The notes: generated from the letters alone by a model not told the origin. A stretch of DNA of 64,000 nt from Conus ventricosus (GCA_018398815.1 CM031615.1:58942514-59006513), one strand, 5' to 3'; positions 12,013 through 25,458 are shown, numbered from the stretch's first letter. Numbers and translations: made by a program.

Positions 12013-12240
12013 AACTCGTGCTTTTTCTGAGGGAAAAAGTCTGTGTGTTCGTTATGGGTCTCCAGGGGTCCATGCTCTATCTGAAGGGAAAAAAGCATGT
12101 CTGTTCATTATGGGTCTCCAGGGGTCCATGCTCTATCTAAAGGGAAAAAGCATGTCTGTTCATTATGGGTCTCAGGGGTCCATGCTCTGTCTGAAGGGAA
12201 AAAAAGCATGTCTGTTCATTATCAGTCTCCAGGCACCCAT
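12013..12240. repeat. About 60-bp tandem repeat, 4 units
   Basis: The unit reads GGTCTCCAGGGGTCCATGCT, then CT.TCTGAAGGGAAAAA, then GCATGTCTGTTCATTATG. The first unit is diverged and the last is partial. Length differences lie mainly in the A-run. Confidence 0.85.
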
Positions 12241-12277
12241 GGCAAGGGCGTTTTTTAGTTGTTTGTTTTTTTAAAAC

Positions 12278-12835
12278 CTTTTCGCGACGCGCCGTGCGAT
12301 AGTCACGGCAACTCAGTCGACCGTTCACGACGAGCCGTGCCTGTTGACGGCAGCACTGCTGTACTGCCCGGATGTGCCGTGCCTCTGTGACAGCACAACT
12401 GTAAAAAATTCCCATGTTCTCTCGTCTACGTCTAGGGGATGCAGCAGCCATAAATATTTAGAACAGGGTTCTAGCCATCGGAAGGGTAAGTTTACATGCA
12501 CTAGCGATGACCTTTGTGACCCCAGAGTAGTCCGAACAAAGAGACCCGTCTGGCACTGGGAAGGCGCGTGTGGAATTTCCTGCTTCACCAATATATCGGG
12601 CAGAAGGAGAATGACATGTGGCTTTTGGAACTGGTTCAGCAAAGTAGTTCAGAAAATGAGGGGGGTAAAGGTGTACATGTTTATCGAAAAGAATCTTCTT
12701 CTTCTTCGTCGTTCGCACAGACAGGAACCCCGATGCACTGACGAAGGCTGCCATCCGGCAGAGGCCCTCCAGGGATCCGTAGAGTTTCTCCCTCATCGGT
12801 TGGTCAGCAGGCCAGGTCTCTGCTCTCAGGTTATG
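12278..12835. other. GC-rich block, probably dispersed-repeat derived
   Basis: A GC-rich start (CGCGACGCGCCGTGCGATAG and several GCCGTGCC repeats) stands out from its surroundings. The 12690-12835 part reads on the minus strand into a (GAAGAA)n-like end after CTGTCTGTGCGAACGACG. This resembles the 3' tail of a retroposon in minus orientation, but I cannot name the family or find a target duplication. Confidence 0.3.
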
Positions 12836-12836
12836 G

Positions 12837-12914
12837 CTATTAAATACACAGAGCAAATAAATCAAGCTCAGAAAAGAATCTGAGCTTGATTTATTTGCTC
12901 TGTGTATTTAATAG
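12837..12914. repeat. Perfect palindrome: 35-bp arms, 8-nt loop
   Basis: The left arm (12837-12871) begins CTATTAAATACACAGAGC and ends CAAGCTCAG. The right arm (12880-12914) is its exact reverse complement. The loop is AAAAGAAT. All 35 positions pair with no mismatch. It abuts the probable retroposon tail on its left. Confidence 0.97.
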
Positions 12915-15900
12915 TTTTATATGTCTTATCATCTGAAGCCAAAACAGTGAAAAGTGTGTACCATGTGCAATGATTTAATTTCCTTTAAAAAAAAAAAAAT
13001 CTCTTGGATTGCACATATTGAATACCTCAGGCTTTCTCTGCATCTGTTCAAAGTAAGAGTGAAGTTTTATGCTCCTTTTCTTCTCATTTGCTGTTGTCAT
13101 ACTAACCAAACAAACATAAACAAGATTGTGTTCTATGTTTTACTTATGATGTTTCTGTAACAGTAGCGTTGCTAGTTTACCCAAAATGTTATTTAATTCT
13201 ATGCTCATTACAAAGTTCGCGCTTTACCCTTTCCGTTGATATATATAACAGTTGCTTGTTAGGTTTATATTAGGAGACTAAAATAAAATAAAAGAGTGCG
13301 AAAATCACACGTCTGCAACGGTTGTAAGCACGTGCAGTGCACGCGCGTGCAGGGAAGTGACGTTGCTCTGCCGCGTCCGTCTGGAAAGTATTGAGGATCT
13401 AAACTTTTGGTCATCGCAGTTGTTTATGGATGTAAGAGCATCTGATAAATTATTTAGTATGGAATGGGATGATATTCTTTTCCTGTATATATGGATTATG
13501 ATAGCTAGTGTAAAACATAATGACGTTGGAAATTGTATTTGACGAAATGAAAGCAGTAATCAAGATTGCAAGTAATAATAACTGAATGCAGTAAGCTTAC
13601 AAGCAAGTGATCCAACTCCCTTCATTGTTCCAGTATGAATGGTGATGTGAATAGTCCATCTGTATGGATGCCCATGCGCAGCCTGGATCTAGCTTTGAAT
13701 ATCATCGATTCAAGTTATGCAAGCGCAGTGGCACTCAAAATAGTTATAATGTGCTTCACCTGTGTGTTGGTATACTGTAGATGTGCTCTTAAAGGTGGTC
13801 CACTTTGTGGGTGTATGTGTATTGAGTTGTCGAGATTGCTGATGTGCATGTGTAAAATGCAAACGAGTGTACATGCATATGGATGCATGTTGCTTTGTCA
13901 GTATGTGTGCATGCCAGTAGCTGTATTTGTGTGTGTGCATTGTACATGCACATTCACAGTGCATGTACATGTAAGAGAACAGGATTGAAGGAACATCATA
14001 GACGCACCTGTGACACCTCGAGAGTGAAGATACGCAAATCTTATACTTTAAAAGAGTGAGCATGTAAATTAGGAGTGCATGACAGTGTGGATATATGCTT
14101 CTTAAACCTCAGATGTGCTGCCACAGACGCTTGCTTAGCACTGGCATGGTCTTAAAACTGAAGCCAGCAAGCACATTTTGGGATATGGGCTACTTTGGTA
14201 AATGACCTACAGTGTTTAAGGTTTCTTCTTTGAGAGTATGGATATGCTCAGAACCACGACATACTGGAGTTTGTGGTTTACTCCATTGGTTTTTGATAGA
14301 AACAAATAAATTTTGCGGCATGGATGTGGGTTAATATTTGACAAGGTTGTACAATTTAGTAGATGGAAGTGAACATCATGGCTGTGGGTCATTGAATACC
14401 CAAAAGCATACTATGTGGAAGGTCAAGTTGCTTTTAGAACTGTTATTTTGACTGTGGTAGCAAGCAGGAATACTTGGTGCTTATTGATACTGTAATATAA
14501 AGGCCAGTGTTTTTTTTCCAGTGCTCATTACAAATAGGCATTTTATTGTGTTTATATTAGGAGCAATACAGTGTTCAGTCTGTTAAAAAATGTACTCATT
14601 TAGTACATTATCTTACACACCTGAAATTGTAATGATAGGAAATCTTGGTTTCAAAACGACTCAGAACTCCTCCCTCATGATGTGGTATGCTAACGAGACA
14701 TGAAGACGCAACCATAGCAATAGTTAGTGTCAAGTGCCAAAGAGGTATGTTTAAAGATGAATGCGTAATATGAATGTGCATGCATCTCAAGGAAGACTGT
14801 ATACATCAGATACATATATTTATGTGTGTGTGTGTGTGTGTGTTCAAAGAAAACTTATATGTGTATTTGATGTTTGTACTGCCATCTTGAATAGATGTTG
14901 AGAAGTGGTATTCCTGAAGCGAGGGATAGAGGTGAATTTCAGATGGTCACAACTCTTGTAAGCTTTGAGGCTTTTCCCATCCATCCTACGTTTCCTCTTT
15001 TACAAGTTGGAACTGTGATGTTGCATATATTTCTAAAATGTGTTGATCTGACAGGAAGATGTTCTCCAAAATCTCATAACCTGTCATCAAAGTCCTGTTT
15101 TGGAGTCTTTCACCAAACCTGAATCGTGGAGTTAAACAAGAGAAAATCGCTTGTTGCTTGAAATAAAATGCATGAACTAATTGGAAGAGCATAAGGGTCC
15201 GAGGCACAGGGTGTGTACAGTATATGATGGACCAAACCAAGTGATAACCTTAACATCCTGGTTGGACTCGTCACATTTGCTGAGCTCACCAGTTTGCAAT
15301 ATAACATTCTCTGAATTTAGGCATTTGGCCTCTTATGCACAGTAAGCTGAATTGGGGAAATATCTTGCTATTGATGTATCATTTCTCTGCTTTAACTGAT
15401 GCTGGACCCAAGTCTCGAAAGGCTCACTCAACTTAGGAAAGAGAATAACGACAGCAGAATCGCACTGAAAAGAAATAAAAGGGTTGTAGAAGAAAGATCT
15501 TTCTGTCACGGGAAGAAAAAAGTCACAGTTCCTGTTATGTGGATCTCATGAGAGAGTGGCTCCAAGTTGTGATTATGCAAACAGCAGCGACACCCTGATA
15601 ATCTTCCTCTGGAACTTTCTTTTTTTTTCTTTTCAAAAGATTCTCCTGCAACTTTTGTTTTGTGTGCGTGTTGATACATTTTGTTTTAGCTTTGAATATT
15701 GTGCAATGCTTTGTATGCACATATTCATACTTGCCTGAACCACATTACAGTCGTTTACCAGAAAACACATGGTGGAGGCGTTCATAGAGTATCCCAGTTC
15801 AACTTACATTTGAAGTGTTGTGACATGGCTTTTGAGGATATTCCTCTACCAAAGTATGTATTATTTTATCATAATTATATCACCAGTGCTGCTTTCATTA

Positions 15901-17040
15901 GTAGCAGTGAGTTTATGATTCTTCAAAGGGAATCTATGTGACCCTGAGTGTATAAATTTGTTTGAAGCAAAAAAAATTAAGGCACACAGGCTATTTCCTG
16001 AACAGAATGCGAGGCTTGTTGTCACCCTTTCAGTTCCAGAAAGTTGTGCTCAGCATCACCTTACTGCAGACTGAAAATGGAGCCAGGAAAGAATTCAAAA
16101 AGGTCTGCAATGGACATACTTCAAATGGGGGGTATTGTGTATAATTTTTTTCGTATTGTGTATATTGAAATCAAACATGTATAGGAAGCATAATACATGA
16201 CTTGCAGCTTCTTCTGAAGATAATTTATAATCGTGTAGAAGATTTGTGTTTGTTCAGAATTGTATGCACCAATATCTTCTGTGCCTTGTTTCTACTTATT
16301 TCATGGGATCATTGATAAACATGTCTTTACATATCTTTACGCAGTCTATCTTTCTGTGATATATATATATATATATACTAACATGCATACATATGCACAT
16401 ACTTTTACTTTGATATATTTTTTGTGTATAAATGTCAAGATGGTTTGTAAAACACTTCATATACTGATCTCTTTTTATTGATCACTGTAAATGAGAAATA
16501 TTATGGCGTATTGTTGGAGAAGCACGAGATTTGCCCAAATGCCTGGAACATGTCTTGTGATGCATGCAGTGTATACCAATGTATGTTCTAACACAGCCAG
16601 GCCGACACCAGGACATGTTACGAAAGCATGTATTTCAGTCCTGGTATGTAGTCCAACCAAAATCATAGCTTTTTACCCCATACTCTGATGGTGAATTTAT
16701 CCAATTGCCTTAATTTGACTACATACCTGTGCAGTGTTTTTTTCTCTGTTGAATGGAATCGGCATCTATACAGACGTTGGTGGAATACATTCGAAACAAA
16801 AAAATAAAGGTTTTCTCCAAAGCATATGCATGGGGTGTGCATGACTGGGAAGCCAGTTGCAGTGTGAAATAGCGACAACTTTATAGGTCCTGTATGTATG
16901 CCTTTCCTGTGGAGATGGTAACAAAAGGGCCCTGCAGCGTTGGGGCTGTGCTTGCTTTCATGGTGTTCAGAGAGTGTGTTCTGGACAACCCATTCATGAA
17001 ACGAGAAGTGTTTTGACCTCTTAGGTTTTTTCTTCTTGAA
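12915..17040. other. Long non-coding stretch
   Basis: I see no gene. There are simple repeats: (TG)n at about 14824-14842 and (TA)n at about 16361-16377. A 10-bp-arm inverted repeat (GTACATGCAC, 7-nt spacer, GTGCATGTAC) lies at about 13944-13970. Open frames are at most about 130 codons and have no family resemblance that I can see. Confidence 0.45.
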
Positions 17041-17044
17041 TTTG

Positions 17045-18936
17045 GCATGAGATGGAGACAATGCAAGTTAATAATAATGGTAGTAATAATAATTACTATT
17101 GAAACCAGGGGGGGAAAAAAGTGCCAGAGTTTGACAAGGTTGATGTTGTGTTGGGGGTGGTGTAGGTTTGGGCTCATGGTGGCGTTTGTCAGCCAGGTGT
17201 TCAGAGATATGCGTCTGGAGCGTGGGGGACGTGTCACCTTAGATCTTACCACACAGCTGGTAGTGGTTAGCATACACAATGTTGCCGCTTTTAACAGGAG
17301 AATGTGCGTTTATTGTGAACGAGCCTTTGGGCTATGTAGGATAGTATCTGGTTTGATGAGAGGGCAGATTTTGTAATTGGGTTTGAGCAGCGCAGGGGTA
17401 CCTGGTAGTTGTGTATGGAGTTTGTTCATTTATGAGCGCAGAAGTATGTTTTTGAGGTTTTTTGAAAGTGATCATCGGTTTTGTCTCCAAACTTATTTTC
17501 TACTATGTGCTGCAAGTTGGACTTCAGGATCCTGCTGATGGGGAATGTGTGGATGGAAGAGAAGACAGGTGGTGAGTCTGTCCGTCTCTTTTGGAGGCTG
17601 GGTTTCCAGAATGGATATATTATATAGCTGGGGTGAGGCTCAGAGCATCATTAATGATGGCATTGGGGTATCCAGGGTTGGTGAAAAACCTCAGACATTT
17701 TGGCTGCATGTGAAATCTTGTTCATTGGAGCAAAGTCTATGTAGGCAGAGGAATTCAGAATTTGGAATGCTGTCTTCAGTGGATGGGTGGTGGGAAGGTG
17801 TGCAATCCAGGTATGAATGCATCTATGGGTTTATAGAAAATTGAGGTTTTGAGCAGTCCTCTTCGAATGACATGGAGATGTCCAGGAATGACCGACTGTG
17901 AAATGGTGTAGGTCAACTTGATGGAGGAACGGAAGGTCTGAGCAAAGTTTGAGGAATCAGGGAGGTTCTGGCATGGATGTGGCTTTCAGTCTATCATCAA
18001 TGTATGTTTTATACAGCATTGGAGTTAGGCGTGTGTATAAGAGGTTTTAGTAGGCAGTGTTCTAGGTGTCCCATGAAGAGGTAGGCATAGTAGGATGGTC
18101 CCATTTAGTCCCCATAGCAACACCACTGATTTGTGAGAAGGCATGATTGTTAAATTCCAAGCTGTTGAGGGTGAAAACTTACTTTGCAAGTCTGACCAGT
18201 GTAGCTGTGGGAAGGTGTTCTTGGTTAGGGGTCCATTTGTTAAGAAGAATTTGAGGGCCTTCAGTGAGAGGGATGGAAGTGAAAAGCGAGACAACATCAA
18301 GTGTGAAGAAGAGGTTGGGTTGGAAAATGGGGCCTATGTTGTAGGAATTGATCTTGTCGAGTGTGTGGGTTGTGTCTTTGAGGTATGTGGGAAGGTTTTG
18401 TACTGTGGGTTAGAGGAGAGTCCCAGTACTGTGAAATGTGTACTGTGGGGCGACTACAAGCAGAAACAATGGGTCTGCAAGGTGCGTTGGTTTTGTGTAT
18501 TTTAGGGGAGCAGGTAGAAGATGGGCTGTTTGGTTGGTGTCTGTCATTATGAGGAGTTTGACTGTCTTTGGTAAGTTATGCTTGATTTGTTTCTTTCTGT
18601 GGTTGAGATGAGTTTCTGGTGTTGAGGGAGGGGTGATGCTGTGAGTGGCGTATAGAAATCTGCGTCTGACAGTCAAATGTGCGCTTCCTTTATGTACCGC
18701 TGATTGTCCCAGGCCACCACTGCACCACCCTTGTCTGCTGGTTGATGACAGATCTTGTCATTGATTCAGTAGTGATTAGAGCGCTGCTTGTTCATCCCAT
18801 TAGAGGTTGGAATGGCAGACAGGTTTAGATTCCATTTGGGCAATTTCCTTTCTGCACCGTTTGATATAGGGTTCGACTTCATTGGATTTGTCAAGAGGTG
18901 GCTGGCAGAGCATCGAGTTTGGAAAAAGTGGGTGAA
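17045..18936 (-). pseudogene. Penelope-like element, left inverted copy (RT + GIY-YIG endonuclease), decayed
   Basis: On the minus strand the order is: a KADKG-type region (about 18690-18740), a KIHK-type reverse transcriptase motif (about 18500), a DVVSLFTSIPLTEG-like motif (about 18260-18300), the catalytic box YIDD (17993-18004) followed by KATSMPEP, a FLDI-type thumb motif (about 17860), and a GIY-YIG endonuclease remnant ending near 17120. This order and the RT type are those of Penelope-like elements, which combine a telomerase-like RT with a GIY-YIG nuclease. The copy is interrupted by many stops and frameshifts, although the YIDD box survives. It pairs as an inverted repeat with 18986-20860. 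Confidence 0.7.
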
Positions 18937-18985
18937 GATGTCGGAGCTCTCTGGTTGTGGGAGCTTGGGTACATTTTCAAGTGCA

Positions 18986-20860
18986 CCCACCTTTTCCAAA
19001 CCCCAGTGCTCTACCAACCACCTTTGGACAAATCCAGTGAAGTCGAACTCTTATATCAAAAAGTGCAGAAAGGAAATAGCCAAAATGAAATAAAAACCTG
19101 TTCGCCATTCCAATGTCTAACAGGATCAACAAAACCCCCTTGAAACACAGAGTCAGTGACAAGATCTGTCAAACCAGCAGACAAGGGTGGTGCAGTGGTG
19201 GTCTGGGACAAACAGCTGTACATAAAGAAAGCACACAGACAACTGTGGGACGCAGACTTCCATAACACCACTCACAGCATCACCCCTCCCTCAACACCAG
19301 AAACTCATCTCAACCACAGTTAAGCAACAAATCAAGCATAACTTACCAGAGAGAGCCAAACTCCTCATAATGACAGACACCAAACAACCCACCTTCTACA
19401 GGTTCCCTAAAATACACAAAAACCAACACATCTGGCAGACCTTTTGTTTCTGCTTGAAACCGCCCTACAGAACCCATTTCACAGTACTTGGACTGTCTCC
19501 TCCAACCCATAGTACAAAAGCCTCCCCGCACACCTCAAAGACACTACCCACACACCCAACATGATCAATTCCTACAACACAGGCCCCATTTTCAACCCAA
19601 CCTCTTCTCCACACTTGATGTCTCACTTTTCACATCCATCCCTCTCACTGAAGGCCCTCACATTCTTTCTCAACAGACAGACCCCTAACCAAGAACAGCT
19701 TACCTACCCCTGCTACACTGGTTAGACTTGCAGAATAAGTCCTCACCCTCAACACCTTGGAATTTAACAACCATGCCTTCTCACAAATCAGTGTTGCTAT
19801 GGGAACCAAACAGGACCCCTCCTATACTATGCCTGCCTCTTCAGGAGACGCCTAGAACACTGCCTACTAACCTCTTATACAGGCCCTGACACCAATGCTC
19901 AATAAAAGATACATTGAGGATGGACTGGAAGCCACATCCACGCCAGAACAAGACCTTTTCCTCAACTTTGCTCAGACCTTCCATTACTCCATCAAAGTGA
20001 CCTACACCATTTCACAATCAGTCATTCCTGGACATCACCATCTCCCTCAGAGATGGACTGCTCAAAACTATTTTCTATAAAACCACTGATGGGCATTCAC
20101 ACCTGGATTACACATCTTCCCAACACCCACCCATAGAAGACAGCATTCCAAATTCTGAATCCCTTCCTACGCAGACTTTTACTCAAATGAAGATGATTTC
20201 ACATGCTGTCAAAATGTCCCTTGTGGATACCCCAGTGCCGTCATTACTCTCAACAGCACCACAGCTATATCCAGAACATCTGTTCTGGAAACCCAGCCTC
20301 CAAAACTGGCAGACAGACCCACAGCCTGCCTCCTCTTTCATCCACACACTCTCCCCATCTAGAGGCCAAACCTAAAATCACTTTCAAGCTAGACAAAAAC
20401 CTCAAGACGTACTTATGCGCTCAAAAATGCACAAAATCCACACATCTAAAGCCACCAATCTAAAGCCACCAGGTATTTCACACCTGCTCAAAACCCAATT
20501 ACAAAATCTGCCTTCTGACCAAATCAGACGCCATCTTACATGGCAATGTACATTCTCCTGTCAGACTGCAACATTAGGTACGCTGTCCACTGCCAGCTGT
20601 GTGGGTAAGATACAAGTAGGTGGGACATCCCCCTCACTTGAAACGCTCGTCTCTGAACACCTGGCTGATATCCACCACTATCCGCCCAAATATACATTTC
20701 AACCAACTCCCAACACAACATCAAAGGTGTCAAAAGTCCTGACACTTCGGCAATAAACAAGAGTGACAAGTTGAGCGCCTTATGCAAGGATTCTACCTCA
20801 GACTCTGAACCCTCCACCCTCCTCATCCAAAAGCAGCATGTACCAGTAACATTAAAAGCA
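18986..20860 (+). pseudogene. Penelope-like element, right inverted copy, decayed
   Basis: Plus-strand motifs in order: PADKGGAVVVWDKQLY (about 19160-19205), FYRFPKIHK (about 19396-19420), YLDCLLQPIVQ (about 19483-19510), FSTLDVSLFTSIPLTEG (about 19605-19655), RYIEDG (19907-19924), FLDITISLRDGLL with TDGHSHLDY (about 20025-20120), and a GIY-YIG-type stretch ending in EHLADIHHY (about 20660-20690). All are Penelope-like RT and endonuclease landmarks. The catalytic box reads YIED where YxDD is expected, so the first aspartate is replaced, and frames are broken throughout. A spacer of about 50 bp separates its 5' end from that of the left copy. Confidence 0.75.
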
Positions 20861-21246
20861 TGAAAATCTTGGGAGTGCATGCAAGTTTCTGCTCCGATTC
20901 CATTGGTCAAGAGTGAAGCTAGTTTATCTCGCAATGTTCACTGTATCTTATATAAGGAAACCACCTGGCAGTGGTGGGGGGAGGGGGATGGCACAAGCAA
21001 AGGAGACACTTCCATCACAAAACGGCTCCTCAGAAGAGAGAAGCAAGCTTTTCTTACAAATGTTCACGTTCTGTCAACAACATTAAAATCTTGAGTGCAT
21101 GCAAGAGTTTCTGCTCCGATTCCATTGGTCAAGAGTGAAGTGAATTGATCTCGCAATGTTCACTGTATCCGATACAAGGAAACCACCTTGCAGGGGTCGG
21201 GGATGGACGATGGTGCAAAGGAAAGGCGACACTTCCATCACAAATA
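20858..21246. repeat. Direct repeat, two copies about 225 bp apart
   Basis: CTGCTCCGATTCCATTGGTC followed by AAGAGTGAAG and TCTCGCAATGTTCACTGTAT occurs at about 20888 and 21112. Both copies continue with AAGGAAACCACCT and end with CACTTCCATCACAAA. This probably represents the duplicated 3' non-coding end of the Penelope-like element. Confidence 0.85.
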
Positions 21247-21249
21247 GCT

Positions 21250-22095
21250 AATTTTCATCCACCTTTTCCAACCCTCCAGAAGCACTGGTCTTGGTCTTTA
21301 TCTTACTGCCAGACTGAACCCTCCACTCTTGTGGCATCAGTAGCATTTACCTATCCACCACGACACCAGCCCAAACATCCTCCACTGACACCCACACATT
21401 ACTAACCTCCCACTACTCGCCTTATGCATGAGGTAAGCAATCTTCTTTTCCATTTGCTACATCAATCTATTCTGTACTCAAGAGCTATCCACTCTTTTCT
21501 CCATATGGTTTTCTAACTTTATATACTCTCCTCTACATAAGTTTCCCGTTTCTCTTCTCTTTGCTGTGCATATATGTGATCACACCCCCATGTAGAGAGA
21601 CATCTCACACACTTGATGCGCATCTTTGAACACCTGGCTAACATCCGCCATCATCGGCTTAAACCACAGTCGCTCTACATTTTAACCACCCCAACACGAC
21701 ATCAACCATGTCGCTCTACATTTTAACCACCCCCAACACAACATCAACCATGTCAAAGTCCTGGCACATTGGTAATAACAATGACAGCTTGGAGCGCCTT
21801 ATGCAGGAGCCTTATCTTGTTGCCAGATTCTGAACTCTCCACCCTCATGGGTATAAACGAAAGTAGCATGTACCTATCCACCACCACACCACCTGCCTGC
21901 AATGTCCTCTACCAACACATACTATCATACCTCCCACCATTTCACCTCATATATAAGTTACAGCTTCCCCTCTCCATTTGCTACATCAGTCTATTCTTTC
22001 CTTACAGACCTATCTGACTCCTTTTTCTCCATCTGGGTTTTTTTTTTTCAATTTCATATACTCTCCTCTATCCTATGCATATGTGCAGGTATATG
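21250..22095 (+). mobile_element. Additional Penelope-like 3' fragments
   Basis: GAACACCTGGCTAACATCCG (about 21632) repeats the endonuclease-end motif at about 20655. The following TAAACCACAGTCGCTCTACA segment and CAACACAACATCAACCATGT resemble the region after the right copy. Two related segments with TTCCATTTGCTACATC-like sequence (about 21449 and 21975) suggest a partial duplication. Only tails are present. Confidence 0.5.
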
Positions 22096-23360
22096 ACCCC
22101 CCCCCCCCCCCTTCCAATAATAATGTCAGCCTTAAGGCCTTTACTGATCATTTCTATTCCTTTCCAGCCCATATCATTATTACTAACATTACTGCACTTA
22201 TTATTACCATCATTATTCATCCAAAAGTACTGTTTGCCTTTTATTCATAATTTCTATTCCTGTCCACCATCATCATCATTACTAAATATTACCTCTACCA
22301 TTAGTATGATCATCATCATCATATTTCTTAGTAATAGCACTAATACTTGTATATAAAAATCAGAGAGAGAGAAAAGTGTGTATGTGGTCCTCCCCTCGCT
22401 CCCTCCACCCCCTTTTTTTTCTTTTACCCCTCCCTTTCTTCCCCACTCCAATAATGCTGTTAGCTTTTCACTCATTGATCATCCCTGTTCCTTTTCACCT
22501 ACTGTTACGATTATCAACATTACTATATTCATCATCACCACCCACTCCCTGCTGCAGTAGTACTGTTAACTTTTACTCACTGACCATCTCTATTACTTCC
22601 CACCAACTATTATCATTATTAACACTACTTTAAGCATTATCATTGTCGTCATATCATTATTATCAGTACTACTATCACCATCATCCAAAATTTTTTTTAT
22701 TACTTTTACTACCTTAATTAGTTTTAACATCACCATCATCACTATTACGACTACTAGAATTAATATTACTGATCTTAATATTTTTACTATCATCATCATA
22801 ACTGTTGTTGCTACTTCATAGCTGTTACAACAAAGAATAGTTACTTTCTTATCATTATACATATTACTATATTTCTTACATTCCAACCTACCCTTCTCCC
22901 AGCCTCCTATGTCATCACCGCTATTATATGGTTATAACTGTGATTATTAATATAAATATTAGAGATTCCATCTTTCCCATGATCTGTTTCCTCCTCCTCT
23001 GTTCTTCCTGTCCTCCCCCTCCCCTTTCTTCCTCCCTTCCCTCATTATTACAACTGTTACCATCATTAATACTATTATCATTCTTACTATCATCAGCATT
23101 ATCATTATCATCACCACTGTTGTCACTACCACCATGCTGTTTGACAAACCCTTCTCCTTTCTCCCCTTCTATCATTAATTCTACAACTACTATCGTCATA
23201 CTGTCACCAAAATGGTAGTAATTTCTCTTATTTTTCTTAAATTACTATCATCATTATCACCAACTCTGATTGACAATTCTTAAATACTTTAATTACTATC
23301 ATCACTTTAACTCTGATTGAGAAATATTTTAATTACTATCATCATCATCACTTTAACTTG
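22096..23360. repeat. ATT/ATC-rich low-complexity region
   Basis: A C14-15 run near 22097-22111 is followed by more than 1 kb of imperfect ATT, ATC and ACT triplets (for example CATCATCATCATTACTA) mixed with CTCC-rich patches. Open frames here are rich in I, S, T and V only because of the triplets. Confidence 0.8.
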
Positions 23361-25455
23361 GATCGACTCCTTCCAAATGGCCTTGTTTTCATTCAAAACC
23401 TATCTTGCGCCAAATTCAAGAAGATAAGTGATTGCCTGTTCTTCATTTTCATTGTCCTGAATGTTGTTTATCTTGCTGAAGACTTAAGATGTCACAACGC
23501 ATCATGTTTTGTCTTGTAATTTGTTTGTCCGATTTCTGACTAAAAATATTTTCTTTTTAAAATTTGTTTCAATTTCTGCCAGCAGTCACCTCACTTTGAA
23601 ACTGCCCCTTCACCTCGCAAGTCCTATTCTGATCATAATGGTCAATCCACAGGGCAGATCTTGCAGTTTCCCTCTCGTTTCAAACAGAAAGATCATGAGG
23701 CAAGACTTGTCTCTCAAAATGGGATAGGCTGGGAAATCAAACGTTAAAAATCAAATGCTACCCTTGTTCTCCTTACACCTGTTAGGAACTGAAGGCTGGA
23801 ATACCGGCATGGTCCAAAGCATCTTCAAGGCTTGACTCGTGTGAGAGGAGACGGGAGAGAGGAGAGAATGATATTCCATGAAAAATTTAGTGTTGCAAGG
23901 AATCGCATTTTAGCTACTTTCGCTGGGTTATTTATTTTCCCCACACAAGCAATTACCAAGTTAAGTCGGCTAAGACCTTGTGGTATTCATTTTAATTACA
24001 CACTCATGTAACTGATTATAAAGTGTTCTCTTGACAAACTAAAAAATCAGATCTATTCAACACAACAATAGGCAAGATGAAAAGAATCCCAATGAATGTG
24101 GAAGAAAAATCTAGAACCGAATGGCATTTGTCAGACAACAGGTGGAGACAACATCATGTGTCCTCAACAATACACACACACACACACACATACCAAACAC
24201 AGAATATATGTCTGGACTTGTACAAGTGATTACAAAGCAAACCTAACCACCTGTACATTCAAACCAAACTAATCTACACCAGTCTCCCTTGAGCGACACC
24301 ACATCCAAACATATTAATCCACAAGGATGCCAGACACGACTCGTCACGCCAACAGCTAAACCTGGATTCCCTCCTGGGATAGATATCACACTTTTAACAG
24401 GCTTCTCCAAAAAAAAAACACACACACACACACACAAAAACGCCATCACACACGCATGGTCAAGGAAATGAATACATGGCATGAACAGCCGCGCCAGGGT
24501 ACAAAAATACAAAGATAACTGAGAAAAATATAAGTAACCTTATAACATCCATTCCTTAACGAGTCGAAACTCCCAACAAATATTTCAGACAACAGCTGTG
24601 ATTGTGCTATCAACTCCTGAGATCTCAAATCTTTGTTCCTTTCCACTCGGGTCCCCTCCAAGATGTCGTCAAAATATTCCAAACACCACTGGGAGAAAAG
24701 AAAAGAAAAAAAAATGTGTTACTGGTAATATTGTGAAACTGTAAAAAGACACAGCACTCAATTGGATGTCCACACTGAAGAACCAGTTCCAGGCATGTAG
24801 TTGCAGTACCGTCCTTGGGTTGTACCAAGGCCAGAGTCTGGGACTGGCCCCTTAGGAAGGTGTGGTGACAGTGACAGAAGGCCTCAATCACTTCGTACTT
24901 TCGTATCTTCTTTTACCTTTACATCTATTTGCATCACCTTTGCATCTTTATGCCTTTACTTACACAAACAACTACATTCATAAACTTTTCATGCTTTCTT
25001 CTACGTTACAAACAAGTTTCCCCTTGCAGTTTATCGAAGTGCCACTACCCCTCCCTTTCCCCTACTCTTGGCCATTACTTAAGAGGCCAGGATATGAACA
25101 GCTGTACTAAAAATAACTGATCAGCTGTTCATTCCACTCTTTATTCCTGACAAGTTCACAGGACCCCCCGCCCCTCCTCCTGCCATCACCCTTCCTCTTA
25201 ATGTTTGGTTGAACCACACTGCCTCCAGGACAAAAAGTCTCCTCAAAATAATTTCAAAGAGCAAAATCAAAATTAACTGATAAAACGGACCAACTAACAG
25301 AAAATTTACACATTCAATAACGAAACTTCTAAGTTATGCTGGACTACCCAGACTGATTTGTTCTTTTTGTTCGTTTTCATGGCAACATTTTCATAGAGTC
25401 ATTCTGCACATAAAAAATTTTCCCCTAGAATCAAAAAAACATGATAGGGTCCATT

Positions 25456-25458
<3 letters not shown>

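Noticed and set aside
12344..12883. 179-codon plus-strand open frame
   Set aside because: It spans the GC-rich repeat-derived block and runs into the perfect palindrome; it overlaps an equally long antisense frame and has no recognisable domain.
24446..24891. Possible minus-strand exons reading YFDDILEGTRVERNKDL and nearby frames
   Set aside because: Not recognisable as any family and not linked to PRKAR2 beyond its stop; left as possible 3' flank.
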